DNA from: Geomonas subterranea
GTDB taxonomy: Bacteria; Desulfobacterota; Desulfuromonadia; Geobacterales; Geobacteraceae
Direction of reading: 5' to 3'
NCBI RefSeq assembly: GCF_019063845.1
Contig: NZ_CP077683.1
Location: 558,001-622,000 of the forward strand
Length of the DNA: 64,000 nucleotides
Of the stretch, positions 46,389-58,945 are shown piece after piece (positions within the stretch are counted from its first letter, which is position 1; every line of letters begins with the position of its first letter). The notes below the pieces were generated by a model. That model saw only the letters and a list, made by a program, of their open reading frames with translations, did not search any database and had not been told where the DNA came from. The translations under genes were made by a program, and so were the position numbers.

Positions 46389-47420
46389 CTACCGCGCCGA
46401 CTGCGCGGCCAGGAACTGCTCCAGCTCCCCGGCGGCCCGGTCGAAATCCTCCATGTCGAGCTGATAATCCGCCTCCCAGGTCCGGTTCTTGTAATAGACC
46501 TTGTCGTAGTAGTCGCAAACCAAGCCCTTCATGAATTCTTCCATCTCCCACCGCTCGAGGTTCCCGGCCAGTTCGTCGCACCGCTTCCCCCCGAGCTTCT
46601 TCCTGATGCGCTGCAGCGCGACGCCCATCTCCTCCTTGTACTCGGGGAGGCCGTACTCCTCGATCAGTCTGCGCACCCGGGTCTCCAGGGTGGCGTGGCA
46701 CCAGACCCTGATACCCTGCGCCATCTTCTGGTAGAAGTCACCCGGCAGTGATACCCGGCCGATGCGCTCGCTTTCCCCTTCGAGGATGAGGGGGCGCCCG
46801 GCGGGAGCCTTGCGGATGGCGTCCCACAAAAGCGTCTCGAACCGCTTCTGGGTGAGATCCTGGTTGAGGCCGAGCTGGCCGAAGGCGGAGCCGCGGTGGC
46901 AGGCGAGCCCTTCGAGGTCCAGGACCGAGTTCCCGCGCTCCTTGAGGCGCTGCAGCAGGGTGGTCTTTCCTATGCCGGTCATGCCGTGCAGCACGATGAG
47001 CGGCTTCTTGGGGGTGTAGGGGGTGAAGTACTCGCTGACCACGTGGCGGTAGCTCTTGTAGCCGCCGATCAGCTGCACCGCCTTCAGTCCGGCGAGATCG
47101 AGTATGGAGGTGACGGTCTTGCTGCGCAGCCCGCCGCGCCAGCAGTAGACCAGGATGGGGCGCCCCCCCGCCTCGTCGCATATCTGCCGCACCATCTCCG
47201 GGAAGCGGTGCGCGGTGAGTTCAAGTCCGCGCCGGCGCGCGGCATAGGGACCTTGCTCCTTATGCAGGATGCCGATCTCGACCCTCTCGTCGTTGTCGAG
47301 CAGCGGGACGTTGATGGCGCCGGGGATGTGGTCCTCGGCATATTCCAGGGGGGAACGGACGTCCACCAGCAGGTGGCTGTCCAGAAGTTCTTCGTTGAAT
47401 GGGGTTGTTTCCACGTACAC
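46389..47420 (-). CDS. selU: tRNA 2-selenouridine synthase
   Basis: A 343-residue SelU/MnmH (YbbB) protein. The N-terminal rhodanese domain has the active cysteine C93 in VYCWRGGLRSK, and the C-terminal half has a Walker A loop, GMTGIGKT (residues 146-153). This two-domain arrangement, and the CWRGGLRS loop, are diagnostic. It uses selenophosphate to convert 2-thiouridine to 2-selenouridine in tRNA wobble positions. AAGGAGC precedes the ATG. With selC in the same window this supports active selenium metabolism. selD is not seen here. Confidence 0.95.
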   Translation of the reverse strand: MYVETTPFNEELLDSHLLVDVRSPLEYAEDHIPGAINVPLLDNDERVEIGILHKEQGPYAARRRGLELTAHRFPEMVRQICDEAGGRPILVYCWRGGLRSKTVTSILDLAGLKAVQLIGGYKSYRHVVSEYFTPYTPKKPLIVLHGMTGIGKTTLLQRLKERGNSVLDLEGLACHRGSAFGQLGLNQDLTQKRFETLLWDAIRKAPAGRPLILEGESERIGRVSLPGDFYQKMAQGIRVWCHATLETRVRRLIEEYGLPEYKEEMGVALQRIRKKLGGKRCDELAGNLERWEMEEFMKGLVCDYYDKVYYKNRTWEADYQLDMEDFDRAAGELEQFLAAQSAR

Positions 47421-47556
47421 GGGCTCCTTTTTGGCGGGCTCATTATAGAGAGGCGACGCATCGATTGCAATAAGCGGGACGAATAATTATTCGCACCCAC
47501 GGCAGTCACGCCCGTTCCCGTGGCGCGCAAATCCCTCATAGCAGGCGCCTTTTCAG

Positions 47557-47585
47557 TTGAGGGTTTCTCACTTTTATGGTAGCGT
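47557..47585 (+). promoter_or_regulatory. Candidate secA promoter
   Basis: TTGAGG (47557-47562), a 17-base spacer and TAGCGT (47580-47585), ending 46 bases before the secA ATG. Both hexamers are imperfect. Confidence 0.45.
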
Positions 47586-47631
47586 ACACTGTTTTTTTTA
47601 TCCTGTTTTGACTGCTAAGGAGATTTCATAG

Positions 47632-50514
<2,883 letters not shown>

Positions 50515-50650
50515 AGTAACGACCGTTCTCCGTTCCAGGTTGAAGTCTTTGGCAGCCGGCATTATCCGCCGGAGCTGAACTTTGACCTGGACGTGAGCCG
50601 GCAGGTTTTCAACGTAGAACGTAGAACATGTTTCAGCTTCTGGAGGTTCT

Positions 50651-51826
50651 ATGAAAGGCTTTCGTTTTTCCGCCGTCGAGGCGGCCATCAAGAAGCCGGG
50701 CCGGCTTGACCTGGCGCTGATATTCTCTGATTTCCCCGCCCAGGTGGCGGCGGTTTATACCACCAACAAGGTGCAGGCCGCACCGGTTATCATCTCGCGC
50801 CAGCGCTCGCAAAACGGCAGGTGCCGCGCGCTCCTGGTCAACAGCGGCAACGCAAATGCCTGCACCGGAGAACAGGGGATGACGGACGCGCTCGAGTGCG
50901 GCAGGAAAACTGCCGAGGCGCTGGGGCTCTCCGACGAGGAACTCCTCATCGCCTCGACCGGCGTCATCGGGCAGCCCCTTCCCATGGAGCGTTTCAGGAA
51001 GGGGATCCAGCCCCTGGTGGACGGTCTCGACCACGGCACGCTCGACCACGTGGCCAAGGCGATCATGACCACCGACACCTTCGAGAAGATCGAGAGGCGC
51101 TCCGGCGAGGCGGGCGGCAAACCCTACAGCATCTGGGGGATCGCCAAGGGGGCCGGGATGATTCATCCCAACATGGCCACCATGCTCTCCTTCCTGGTCA
51201 CCGACGCGGAGGTCGACGGCTCTTTTTTAAAGAGCGCCTTCACCCAGGCGGTGGACGGCTCCTTCAACGCCATCACGGTTGACAACGACACCTCCACCAA
51301 TGACACGGCCCTCATCTTCGCCAACGGCGCGGCCGGGAACCCGGTCATCAAGGGAGGGACCCCGGAAGGGACCGCCTTCGCCGCCCTGTTGCACGACCTG
51401 CTCCTCTCCCTGGCCAAGCTGATCGTCAAGGACGGGGAGGGCGCCACCAAGTTCGTCGAGATCAGGGTGAAAGGGGGCGCGACCCAGGCCGACGCCAAGA
51501 AGGCCGCGCTTGCCGTCGCCAACTCCATGCTGGTCAAGACCGCCTTCTTCGGCCAGGACGCCAACTGGGGCAGGATCATCGCCGCCATCGGCTACTCCGG
51601 CGCGCAGGTGGAGCAGGAGCGGGTCGAAATCCGCTTCGACGACGTCGTGATGGCGACCGGCGGCATCTTCGCCGGCGGCGACGCCGAGGCTGCCGGCACC
51701 CGGGTTTTGCAGCAAAAGGAATTCAAGGTCACCATCGATCTGAAGATCGGAGGGGGCGAGGCCGTGGTCTACACCAGCGACCTCTCCTACGACTACGTGC
51801 GCATCAACGCAGATTACAGAACCTGA
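50651..51826 (+). CDS. argJ: Bifunctional glutamate N-acetyltransferase/ornithine acetyltransferase
   Basis: A 391-residue ArgJ. Typical parts: VNSGNANACTGEQGM, LIASTGVIGQPLPM, TTDTF, and the autoprocessing site region KGAGMIHPNMATMLSFLVTDA, where cleavage before the Thr of MAT-ML generates the two subunits. C-terminal signature: GEAVVYTSDLSYDYVRINADY. It makes N-acetylglutamate and recycles the acetyl group in arginine synthesis. The gene follows secA and a short GTAGAACGTAGAAC repeat. Confidence 0.97.
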   Translation: MKGFRFSAVEAAIKKPGRLDLALIFSDFPAQVAAVYTTNKVQAAPVIISRQRSQNGRCRALLVNSGNANACTGEQGMTDALECGRKTAEALGLSDEELLIASTGVIGQPLPMERFRKGIQPLVDGLDHGTLDHVAKAIMTTDTFEKIERRSGEAGGKPYSIWGIAKGAGMIHPNMATMLSFLVTDAEVDGSFLKSAFTQAVDGSFNAITVDNDTSTNDTALIFANGAAGNPVIKGGTPEGTAFAALLHDLLLSLAKLIVKDGEGATKFVEIRVKGGATQADAKKAALAVANSMLVKTAFFGQDANWGRIIAAIGYSGAQVEQERVEIRFDDVVMATGGIFAGGDAEAAGTRVLQQKEFKVTIDLKIGGGEAVVYTSDLSYDYVRINADYRT

Positions 51827-51915
51827 CAGGAACCTGACGCCGCCGCTTCCCGTCCGGGGGCGGCACCGGCGCAAAAGCCGGTATCTCACTCTCCGCAAAC
51901 GCTGCTGGAGGCACA

Positions 51916-52323
51916 ATGAGCCGTACCACGATGCTTTCGATCGCAACCGCTGTACTGTTGGCAACCCTCGCCGGCTGGACCCAGTCGTGGGCGGGCGACT
52001 TGAAAATCACGGAGATGGCGGTCACCACCAAGATCGTCAAGGGCAACCCGATCGACTCGGTGCGCCGCATCTCTTCGACCTCCGTGAAGGCTCTCTACTG
52101 CTTCACCAGGTTCTCGGCCCCCGAGGACACCGACACCACCATCAAGCAGATCTGGTACCTGAACGATGAGTCGGTGGCGGAGTACGAACTGCCGGTCAAA
52201 GGGGCGCACTGGCGCACCTACAGCCGCAAGGCGGTCGAGAAGGGACTCTCCGGCCAATGGCGCTGCGACGCGGTGGACAACGAGGGGAAGGTTCTGAAGT
52301 CGGTCACGTTCACGATGAATTAA
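51916..52323 (+). CDS. DUF2914 exported protein
   Basis: A 135-residue protein with a signal peptide (about 1-27, ending QSWA). The rest fits DUF2914: ITEMAVTTKIVKG, then LYCFTRFSAPEDTDTTIKQ-IWY and WRTYSRKAV, ending GQWRCDAVDNEGKVL. It is a small periplasmic beta-rich protein of unknown function. A GCTGGAGGC ribosome site precedes the ATG. It lies between argJ and a serine hydrolase; 32 bases separate it from the latter, so they may be co-transcribed. Confidence 0.85.
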   Translation: MSRTTMLSIATAVLLATLAGWTQSWAGDLKITEMAVTTKIVKGNPIDSVRRISSTSVKALYCFTRFSAPEDTDTTIKQIWYLNDESVAEYELPVKGAHWRTYSRKAVEKGLSGQWRCDAVDNEGKVLKSVTFTMN

Positions 52324-52354
52324 CAGCGGCACCCAGTACCAACCGAGAGTCACA

Positions 52355-53533
52355 TTGAGATTGAACACGTATTTTAGGGTGCGCGTGCGCCCCCTGCTGA
52401 GCTGTATCTGCGGCTGTCTGCTGGCCGTCCTCCTCGCGTCCGCCTGCGGCGCCGCCGACCAGCCCCGCATCGACTCCCTGATGAACGAGGCCATGGCCCG
52501 CAACCTCATCGCCGGCGGCGTGGTCCTCATCGGCAACCGCGACAAGATCCTCTTCGAGAAGGCGTACGGACGCCTCTCCCCCTTTCCCGATGCACCTCCC
52601 ATGACGGCGGATGCCATCTTCGACATCGCCTCGCTGACCAAGGTCACCGCCACCACCCCCTCCATCCTGAAACTTGCGGAAGAGGGGAGGATCTCGCTGC
52701 TCGATCCCGTCACCAAGTGGTTTCCCGAACTGGCGGGGAAGGGTAAGGACGCGGTCCTGGTGATGAACCTGCTGACCCACACCTCGGGGCTGGACGACAT
52801 CCCGCTTTCCAGCGCCAACCCCATGCAAAGCGCCATCGAGGGGGCCGCGGCCCAGAAGCTCAAGGGGGAGGTGGGAAGCCGTTTCCGCTACGCCGACCTG
52901 AACTTCATCCTGCTCGCGGAGCTGGTCCGTCGCGCCACCGGCGCCCCCCTTGACCTCTACGCACAGGTCTCCTTCTATCGCCCGCTGGGGATGACCGACA
53001 CCGCCTTCCATCCCAAGGAAACCGGGCGCTGTTCCGGAACGATCAGCGACGACCGCGTCCTTTTCGGGGAGCCCCAGGACTACCTCTGCCGGCAGCTCGG
53101 CGGGGTGGCCGGGCACGCCGGTCTCTTCGCCACCGCCCGGGACCTGTCCCGCTTTTGCCGCATGATGCTCTCGGGCGGCATCCTGGACGGCCGAAGGGTC
53201 CTCGCCCAGCGCACGGTGGAGCAGATGACGGCTCCCTACTTCTCGCGCGGCGGAGCGGTGGTCAGGGGACTGGGGTGGGACATCTCCTCCCCATTTTCCG
53301 CCCCCCGCGGCCAGGGATTCTCCCGGGTCTCCTTCGGCCACACCGGGTACTCCGGTTCGTCGGTCTGGATCGACCCGGCCACCGATACCTTCGTCGTCCT
53401 GCTCACCTCGCGGCTTGATTACAAGAAGGTGCACGACATCAACAAGTTGAGAGGTGACATCTCGACGCTTGCCGCGCAGATCTTCGGCATTCCGGTGGAG
53501 TTCGGTGACATGGCCCGTTTCAATGACGAGTGA
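52355..53533 (+). CDS. Exported serine hydrolase (class C beta-lactamase/esterase family)
   Basis: A 392-residue protein. It starts at a TTG with only a weak GAGAG upstream. The N-terminus is a signal with a lipoprotein-like LLASAC. Catalytic motifs: SLTK (S-x-x-K), YAD in FRYADLNF (Y-x-N position) and HTGYSG in place of KTG. The fold is the DD-peptidase/class C group; such proteins are usually peptidases, esterases or amide hydrolases rather than resistance enzymes. Substrate unknown. Confidence 0.87.
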   Translation: MRLNTYFRVRVRPLLSCICGCLLAVLLASACGAADQPRIDSLMNEAMARNLIAGGVVLIGNRDKILFEKAYGRLSPFPDAPPMTADAIFDIASLTKVTATTPSILKLAEEGRISLLDPVTKWFPELAGKGKDAVLVMNLLTHTSGLDDIPLSSANPMQSAIEGAAAQKLKGEVGSRFRYADLNFILLAELVRRATGAPLDLYAQVSFYRPLGMTDTAFHPKETGRCSGTISDDRVLFGEPQDYLCRQLGGVAGHAGLFATARDLSRFCRMMLSGGILDGRRVLAQRTVEQMTAPYFSRGGAVVRGLGWDISSPFSAPRGQGFSRVSFGHTGYSGSSVWIDPATDTFVVLLTSRLDYKKVHDINKLRGDISTLAAQIFGIPVEFGDMARFNDE

Positions 53534-53555
53534 TTAATAAGAAAGGGTAAAAACC

Positions 53556-53584
53556 TTGACACCTTACGCCCTTTATGCTAGCTT
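53556..53584 (+). promoter_or_regulatory. Candidate promoter of the REC-scaffold gene
   Basis: TTGACA (53556-53561), a 17-base spacer and TAGCTT (53579-53584). It would leave a leader of about 180 bases before the ATG at 53770, in which I see no riboswitch or other known structure. Confidence 0.4.
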
Positions 53585-53769
53585 TTTTTACCATTTTCAG
53601 TGTCATACTGGATATATCTGCGCCTGATCACCGATTGACATTTCTGTCTGTCCCACGCACAGAGATCCTGTGAGCCTCTTCCTGGATCATTTCTGTATCA
53701 GCCGGATGACTTGAATTTGTCGTGGCAACATAACTCCTGTAATAAGCTTCCGAAGTAGAGGGGGGATCG

Positions 53770-55122
53770 ATGGGCAATAGACTGCTCCTCGCCGATGACA
53801 GTATCACCATTCAGAAGGTCGTGGCGATCATCTTCGCCAATGAGGAGTTTGAGCTGACCGTTGTCGACAACGGTACTGCTGCCCTTGAGAAGGCGCGGGA
53901 GACCAAGCCGGACGTGATGCTGGTCGACGCGCTGATGCCTGGAAAGACCGGCTACGAGGTCTGCGCCGAGATCCGCCGCGACCCCGTGCTCGGTGCGGTT
54001 CCCATCATCCTCCTGATCGGCGCCTTCGAGCCGCTGGACGAGGAGAAGGCGCGCGAATGCGGCGCCGATGCCACGGTTTCCAAGCCCTTCGAATCGCAGC
54101 AGCTGATCGACCGGGTCAAGGAGATGCTGGAATTGGGCAAGACCCGCAAAACAGCTCCTCCCGTGGCCCAGCCGGCAGCCCCGGCGTCCGCCGCCGCTGA
54201 GGAACTGTGGGGGGATCTTTCCGCCCTCGACGCGATGGCTCCGGCCCCGGCAGCCCCGGCGGCAATACCGACCCCGGCGGCAGCACCGACTCCGGCGGCA
54301 GCACCGGCCCCGGCGGCAGCCGAGGACATCTGGGAAAGCGTGGGTATGGAGAGCGAACCGGCCTGGGAGGCTCCCGCTGCAGTGGAAGAACCTGCCTGGG
54401 AAATGCCGGCCGCCCCGGCGCAGCCCGCAGCTGCTGCCGCTCCGGTGGAGCCGGTCGAGGCTTCCATGGAGGACGATCTGTGGGGAGCCTTCGACCTGGA
54501 GGAGGAAACGCCGGCGGCAGCCGTCGAAGCGCCGTCCGAACTCTTCGGCGTGGTGGAACCGGGCAGCGAGTCCGAGTTCGAGGCGGAAGAGATTTTCAGC
54601 TTCGACGAGTCCGAAGATATCGAAGAGACCGGTCCCGCGCTGGAGCTGGAAGAGCCGGCCGTTGATTCCTCACTGACCGTCTCCGAGGAAGAATTCTTCG
54701 CCTTCAGCGAGGAGCCGGAAGCACAGGTGGCGGTACCCGCGCAGGCAGAGGCTGAGGCCGAAGCCGAGACATTCGGGGTGCCGGAGTATGAAGCGTTCGA
54801 GTTCGAGACGGAGGAGCCCGCGCCGCAGGCCGCAGCACCTGCCGCACCTGCCGCACCTGCCGCACCCGCAGCACCCGCAGCACCTGCCGCACCTGTGGCG
54901 CCGGTCGCCGCGCCCGTAGCGGCGCCCCCGGTTCAGGCAGCGCAACCCGTCGCGGCGCAGCCCGCTGCCGTCCCGGAACTGACCGAAGACCAACTGGTGG
55001 CGGCCCTGTCCAAGGTATCCCGCGAGGTGATCGAGAGGATCGTCTGGGAAGTGGTGCCGGACCTGGCCGAGGTGATCATCAAGGAAGAGATCAGGAAGTT
55101 GAAGAGCGGCGTACGCGGCTAA
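53770..55122 (+). CDS. Receiver protein with disordered acidic linker and PopZ-like C-terminal helix
   Basis: A 450-residue protein. The N-terminal receiver (1-120) has acceptor D53 in LVDALMPGKTG. From about 125 to 405 it is low-complexity, almost only Ala, Pro and Glu with scattered Trp and Phe, thus probably disordered and strongly acidic. The last 40 residues form a conserved helix (SREVIERIVWEVVPDLAEV, then IIKEEIRKL). Such REC plus Ala/Pro/Glu-rich linkers occur in polarity proteins; the closing segment resembles the oligomerising end of PopZ. This is a resemblance I noted, not a searched hit. It starts after GTAGAGGGGGG and stands before valS. Confidence 0.8.
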   Translation: MGNRLLLADDSITIQKVVAIIFANEEFELTVVDNGTAALEKARETKPDVMLVDALMPGKTGYEVCAEIRRDPVLGAVPIILLIGAFEPLDEEKARECGADATVSKPFESQQLIDRVKEMLELGKTRKTAPPVAQPAAPASAAAEELWGDLSALDAMAPAPAAPAAIPTPAAAPTPAAAPAPAAAEDIWESVGMESEPAWEAPAAVEEPAWEMPAAPAQPAAAAAPVEPVEASMEDDLWGAFDLEEETPAAAVEAPSELFGVVEPGSESEFEAEEIFSFDESEDIEETGPALELEEPAVDSSLTVSEEEFFAFSEEPEAQVAVPAQAEAEAEAETFGVPEYEAFEFETEEPAPQAAAPAAPAAPAAPAAPAAPAAPVAPVAAPVAAPPVQAAQPVAAQPAAVPELTEDQLVAALSKVSREVIERIVWEVVPDLAEVIIKEEIRKLKSGVRG

Positions 55123-55156
55123 GGCGGACGTCTCTCGCGCATCCGCTTCTGAAAAC

Positions 55157-55181
55157 AGGGGATTTCACGATCCCCTTTTTT
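55157..55181 (+). terminator. Rho-independent terminator after the REC-scaffold gene
   Basis: AGGGGAT-TTCACG-ATCCCCT (55157-55163 and 55170-55176) followed by six T residues. Confidence 0.9.
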
Positions 55182-55212
55182 CATACTTAGACACTCCCCC
55201 CCTTTGATGACC

Positions 55213-55241
55213 TGGCCACCCTCTCCCGGAGGGAGAGGGGA
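55213..55241. repeat. REP-like repeat upstream of valS
   Basis: TGGCCACCCTCTCCC followed by GGAGGGAGAGGGG, a single copy of the palindromic family in the 232-base gap before valS. Confidence 0.7.
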
Positions 55242-55354
55242 TGGAATCCGAACCGTGTGTGTGGCCAGAATCCCGGCACAGTGTTAGGAAAAACAATAAG
55301 AGCTATACAGGGGGGCAACCCCTGCTAAAGCATTTTCCCCATGAGGTAGATTAG

Positions 55355-58021
55355 ATGGCAAACAAAGAGCTGGAAAAGGTTTACGAGCCGAAAAGCGTTG
55401 AACAGAAGTGGTACCAGGAGTGGGAAGGGAAGGGGTACTTCCATGCCACCGTTCCCTCCGACAAGCCGGGCTACTCCATCGTCATCCCCCCCCCGAACAT
55501 CACCGGCGTGCTGCACATGGGCCACGCCCTGAACAATACCCTGCAGGACATCCTGTGCCGCTGGAAGCGGATGAGCGGCTACAACGTGCTCTGGATGCCG
55601 GGCACCGACCACGCCGGGATCGCGACCCAGAACGTGGTCGAGCGCCAGTTGGCCGCCGAGGGGAAGGACCGCTTCGAGCTCGGGCGCGAGGCCTTCATCG
55701 AGCGGGTGTGGCAGTGGAAGGGTGAGTCCGGCGGGCAGATCATCGGCCAGCTCAAAAGGCTCGGCGCATCCTGCGACTGGGAGCGTGAGCGTTTCACCAT
55801 GGACGCCGGCCTCTCCAAGGCGGTGCGCGAGGTGTTCGTGCGCCTGTACGAAGAGAAGCTGATCTACCGCGACAACCGCCTGATCAACTGGTGCCCGCGC
55901 TGCCATACCGCGCTCTCCGATATCGAGGTCGAGCACGAGGACAAGGCCGGCAACCTCTGGCACCTGCGCTACCCGGTGGTGGGGAGCGACGAGTACGTGG
56001 TGGTCGCAACCACCCGTCCCGAAACCATGCTGGGCGACACCGCGGTGGCCGTCCACCCCGAGGACGAGCGCTACAGCCACCTGATCGGCAAGAACGTCAT
56101 GCTGCCGCTGGTGAACCGCGAGATACCGGTCATCGCCGACGACTACGTCGACCGCGAGTTCGGCACCGGCGTGGTGAAGATCACCCCGGCGCACGACTTC
56201 AACGACTTCGAGATGGGCCTCAGGCACAACCTGGACCGCATCAACGTGTTCGACGAATCCGGCGTGGTGAACGCCGCCGGCAAGCAGTACGAGGGGATGG
56301 ACCGCTTTGCCGCCAGGAAGCAGGTGGTGGCCGACCTCGAGGCGGCCGGGCTTCTGGAGAAGATCCAGGATCATGCCCTCTCCGTCGGCGGCTGCTACCG
56401 CTGCAAGACCGTGGTCGAGCCGTACATGTCCCTGCAGTGGTACGTGAAGGTGGGCCCCTTGGCCGAGCGCGCTCTCGGCGCCGTAAAGGACGGGCGCACC
56501 AAGATCGTGCCGCAGCAGTGGGAGAACACCTACTACGACTGGATGGAGAACATCCGGGACTGGTGCATCTCGCGTCAGATCTGGTGGGGACACCGGATTC
56601 CGGCATGGTACTGCGACCACTGCGGCCACATCACCGTTGCCAAGGAAGACCCGGCGAAGTGCAGCCAGTGCGGCTCCGACGAGATCCGGCAGGAAACCGA
56701 CGTGCTCGACACCTGGTTCTCCTCGGCCCTGTGGCCCTTCTCCACCATGGGGTGGCCGGAAAAGACCCCGGAGCTTTCCGCCTTCTACCCGACCTCCTGC
56801 CTGGTCACCGGCTTCGACATCCTCTTCTTCTGGGTGGCCCGCATGATGATGATGGGGCTGCACTTCATGGACGAGGTCCCCTTCACCGACGTCTACATCC
56901 ACGCCCTGGTGCGTGACGCCCAGGGGCAGAAGATGTCCAAGTCCAAGGGGAACGTCATAGATCCGCTCACCGTGATCGATGCCTACGGCACCGATGCCTT
57001 CCGCTTCACCCTGGCCGCCTTCGCCGCGCAGGGGCGTGACATCAAGCTGGCCGAGGAGAGGATCGCCGGCTACCGCAACTTCGCCAACAAGATCTGGAAC
57101 GCCTCCCGCTTCGCCATGATGAACCTGGAAGGGTTCGCCCCGGACCAGGTCGACGCGTCGTCGCTCAAGCTCTCCAACGCCGACCGCTGGATCCTGTACC
57201 GTCTGAACGAGGCGGCCACCGCCGTCGACTCGGCGCTGACCGGGTTCCGCTTCAACGAGGCCGCCAGCGAGCTGTACCGCTTCACCTGGAGCGAGTTCTG
57301 CGACTGGTACATCGAGCTCGCCAAGGACGACCTTTACAAGGGTGACGCCGAGCGCCAGGCGGCGGCCAAGTACGTACTCTGGCTGGTGCTGGAGAACCTC
57401 CTGCGCCTTTTGCATCCGTTCATGCCCTTCATCACCGAGGAGATCTGGCAGGCCCTGCCCAAGAAAAGCGGCGCCGCCGATTCCATCATGATCGCCGACT
57501 TCCCGACCCCGTGCGAGGAGTGGGCGGGCTACGCCTCCGCCGCCGCCGAGATGGAGCTGGTCATGGAAGTTATAAAGGGGATCAGGAACATCAGGGGCGA
57601 GATGGAAGTGGCCCCGAGCAAGCAGATCGCCGCCATCCTCGACTGCAAGTCCGAGGCGAGCCTCAAGCTGCTCAAGAAGAACGAGGTGTACGTGATGAGC
57701 CTCGCCCGTCTCTCCGACCTCGCCATCGGGCAGGGGATCGAGCGTCCCGCCGAGGCCTCGCTGCAGGTGGCCGGCGACGTCGAGATCATCGTGCCGCTCA
57801 AGGGGCTCGTGAACGTCGAGGAAGAAGAGAAGCGTCTCAACAAGGAGATCGCCAAGATCGAGAAGGACATCGAGTTCCTCTCCAAGAAGCTGGAGAACCC
57901 GAGCTTCGTGGAGCGCGCCCCCGCCGACGTGGTTGAAAAGGAGCGCGAGAAGATCGCCGAATTCGGCAGCAAGAAGCAGCTCCTCCAGGAGAGCCTGGAG
58001 AAAATTTTGAGATTGAAGTAA
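55355..58021 (+). CDS. valS: Valyl-tRNA synthetase
   Basis: An 888-residue class I synthetase. HIGH box as PPNITGVLHMGHAL, KMSKS in GQKMSKSKGN, and the zinc-like pair CDHCGH with CSQCGSDE. The editing domain has TTRPETMLGDTAVAVHP. A coiled coil of about 70 residues closes the protein (EEEEKRLNKEIAKIEKDIEFL). It charges tRNA-Val. GAGGTAGATTAG precedes the ATG. Confidence 0.98.
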   Translation: MANKELEKVYEPKSVEQKWYQEWEGKGYFHATVPSDKPGYSIVIPPPNITGVLHMGHALNNTLQDILCRWKRMSGYNVLWMPGTDHAGIATQNVVERQLAAEGKDRFELGREAFIERVWQWKGESGGQIIGQLKRLGASCDWERERFTMDAGLSKAVREVFVRLYEEKLIYRDNRLINWCPRCHTALSDIEVEHEDKAGNLWHLRYPVVGSDEYVVVATTRPETMLGDTAVAVHPEDERYSHLIGKNVMLPLVNREIPVIADDYVDREFGTGVVKITPAHDFNDFEMGLRHNLDRINVFDESGVVNAAGKQYEGMDRFAARKQVVADLEAAGLLEKIQDHALSVGGCYRCKTVVEPYMSLQWYVKVGPLAERALGAVKDGRTKIVPQQWENTYYDWMENIRDWCISRQIWWGHRIPAWYCDHCGHITVAKEDPAKCSQCGSDEIRQETDVLDTWFSSALWPFSTMGWPEKTPELSAFYPTSCLVTGFDILFFWVARMMMMGLHFMDEVPFTDVYIHALVRDAQGQKMSKSKGNVIDPLTVIDAYGTDAFRFTLAAFAAQGRDIKLAEERIAGYRNFANKIWNASRFAMMNLEGFAPDQVDASSLKLSNADRWILYRLNEAATAVDSALTGFRFNEAASELYRFTWSEFCDWYIELAKDDLYKGDAERQAAAKYVLWLVLENLLRLLHPFMPFITEEIWQALPKKSGAADSIMIADFPTPCEEWAGYASAAAEMELVMEVIKGIRNIRGEMEVAPSKQIAAILDCKSEASLKLLKKNEVYVMSLARLSDLAIGQGIERPAEASLQVAGDVEIIVPLKGLVNVEEEEKRLNKEIAKIEKDIEFLSKKLENPSFVERAPADVVEKEREKIAEFGSKKQLLQESLEKILRLK

Positions 58022-58028
58022 AGAAAGG

Positions 58029-58095
58029 CAGGGGATAGGGGCTAGGGGCTGGTAAAACCAAGAGGTTTTTTCTAGTCCCTAGCCCCTAGCCCCTG
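58029..58095. repeat. Inverted repeat of GGGGCTA heptamers after valS
   Basis: A 22-base arm (58029-58050) made of CAGGGG, TAGGGGC and TAGGGGC pairs with 58074-58095; 20 of 22 positions agree. The loop has its own AAAACC/GGTTTT stem. It could act as a terminator for valS. The same heptamer is at the end of the kinase gene at 60401-60430. Confidence 0.85.
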
Positions 58096-58110
58096 TTTCA
58101 CGAGGTTTTC

Positions 58111-58935
58111 TTGACGCCCTACATCACCTACGCCGTATTCGCTTTCCTGCTGGGAGCCGTGGTCGGCTCCTTTCTGAACGTCTGCATCTGCCGGATGCCC
58201 AGCGAGGAATCGGTGGTGTCGCCTCCGTCGCATTGCCCCAAGTGCGACTACCGGATCCGCTGGTACGACAACATCCCGATAGTCAGCTACCTTCTGCTTG
58301 GCGGAAAGTGCCGCTCCTGCGGCGCGCCGATCTCGCTCCAGTACCCGCTGGTCGAACTCCTGAACGGCCTCCTTTCCCTGGCCCTTTTCTTTAAATTCTT
58401 CCCCCGGCCGTTGTTCGAGGAGGGGGCTCCGGTCCAGTTCCTATTCACCGGCCTGTTCTACTTCAGCGTCCTCTTCGTGTTCTGCAGCGCCCTGGTCGTG
58501 GTGACCTTTATCGACCTTGAGCACCAGATCATCCCGGACCGGATCACGCTGCCGGGGATCGTCCTCGGTTTCATCGTCTCGTTCTTCATCCCGCAACTGG
58601 GGTGGCTCAACTCCCTGATCGGCATCGTGGCTGGTGGCGGCAGCCTCCTCCTCATCGCCTGGATCTACCAGGTGGTCGCCAAGAAGGACGGCATGGGAGG
58701 GGGGGACGTGAAGCTCCTGGCGATGATGGGTGCGTTTCTTGGATGGAAGCCGATCCTGTTCATCATCTTCGTTTCCTCTTTGCTGGGATCGGTCATCGGC
58801 ATCACCTTGATGCTGATCCGCAAGAAAGACTCCACGCTCGCCATCCCGTTCGGCCCGTTCCTGGCCGGGGCCGCCGTCCTGTACGTCTTCTACGGCAGGC
58901 GCATCATCAACTGGTACATGACCATGGGAAGCTGA
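58111..58935 (+). CDS. pilD: Type IV prepilin peptidase
   Basis: A 274-residue membrane aspartyl protease of family A24. It has two CxxC pairs, C42/C45 and C67/C70, the catalytic aspartates D135 (TFIDLEHQIIPD) and D199 (GGGDVK), and about seven membrane helices. It starts at a TTG at 58111 after a modest GAGG. It processes and N-methylates prepilins. Ten bases separate it from the downstream kinase gene, so the kinase and regulator belong with pilus or secretion genes. Confidence 0.95.
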   Translation: MTPYITYAVFAFLLGAVVGSFLNVCICRMPSEESVVSPPSHCPKCDYRIRWYDNIPIVSYLLLGGKCRSCGAPISLQYPLVELLNGLLSLALFFKFFPRPLFEEGAPVQFLFTGLFYFSVLFVFCSALVVVTFIDLEHQIIPDRITLPGIVLGFIVSFFIPQLGWLNSLIGIVAGGGSLLLIAWIYQVVAKKDGMGGGDVKLLAMMGAFLGWKPILFIIFVSSLLGSVIGITLMLIRKKDSTLAIPFGPFLAGAAVLYVFYGRRIINWYMTMGS

Positions 58936-58945
58936 AACGGCCCCT

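Noticed and set aside
46171..46701. A minus-strand frame with a THQPINPS repeat at its end
   Set aside because: The frame overlaps selU in another phase and its repeat is only the octamer array read as protein.
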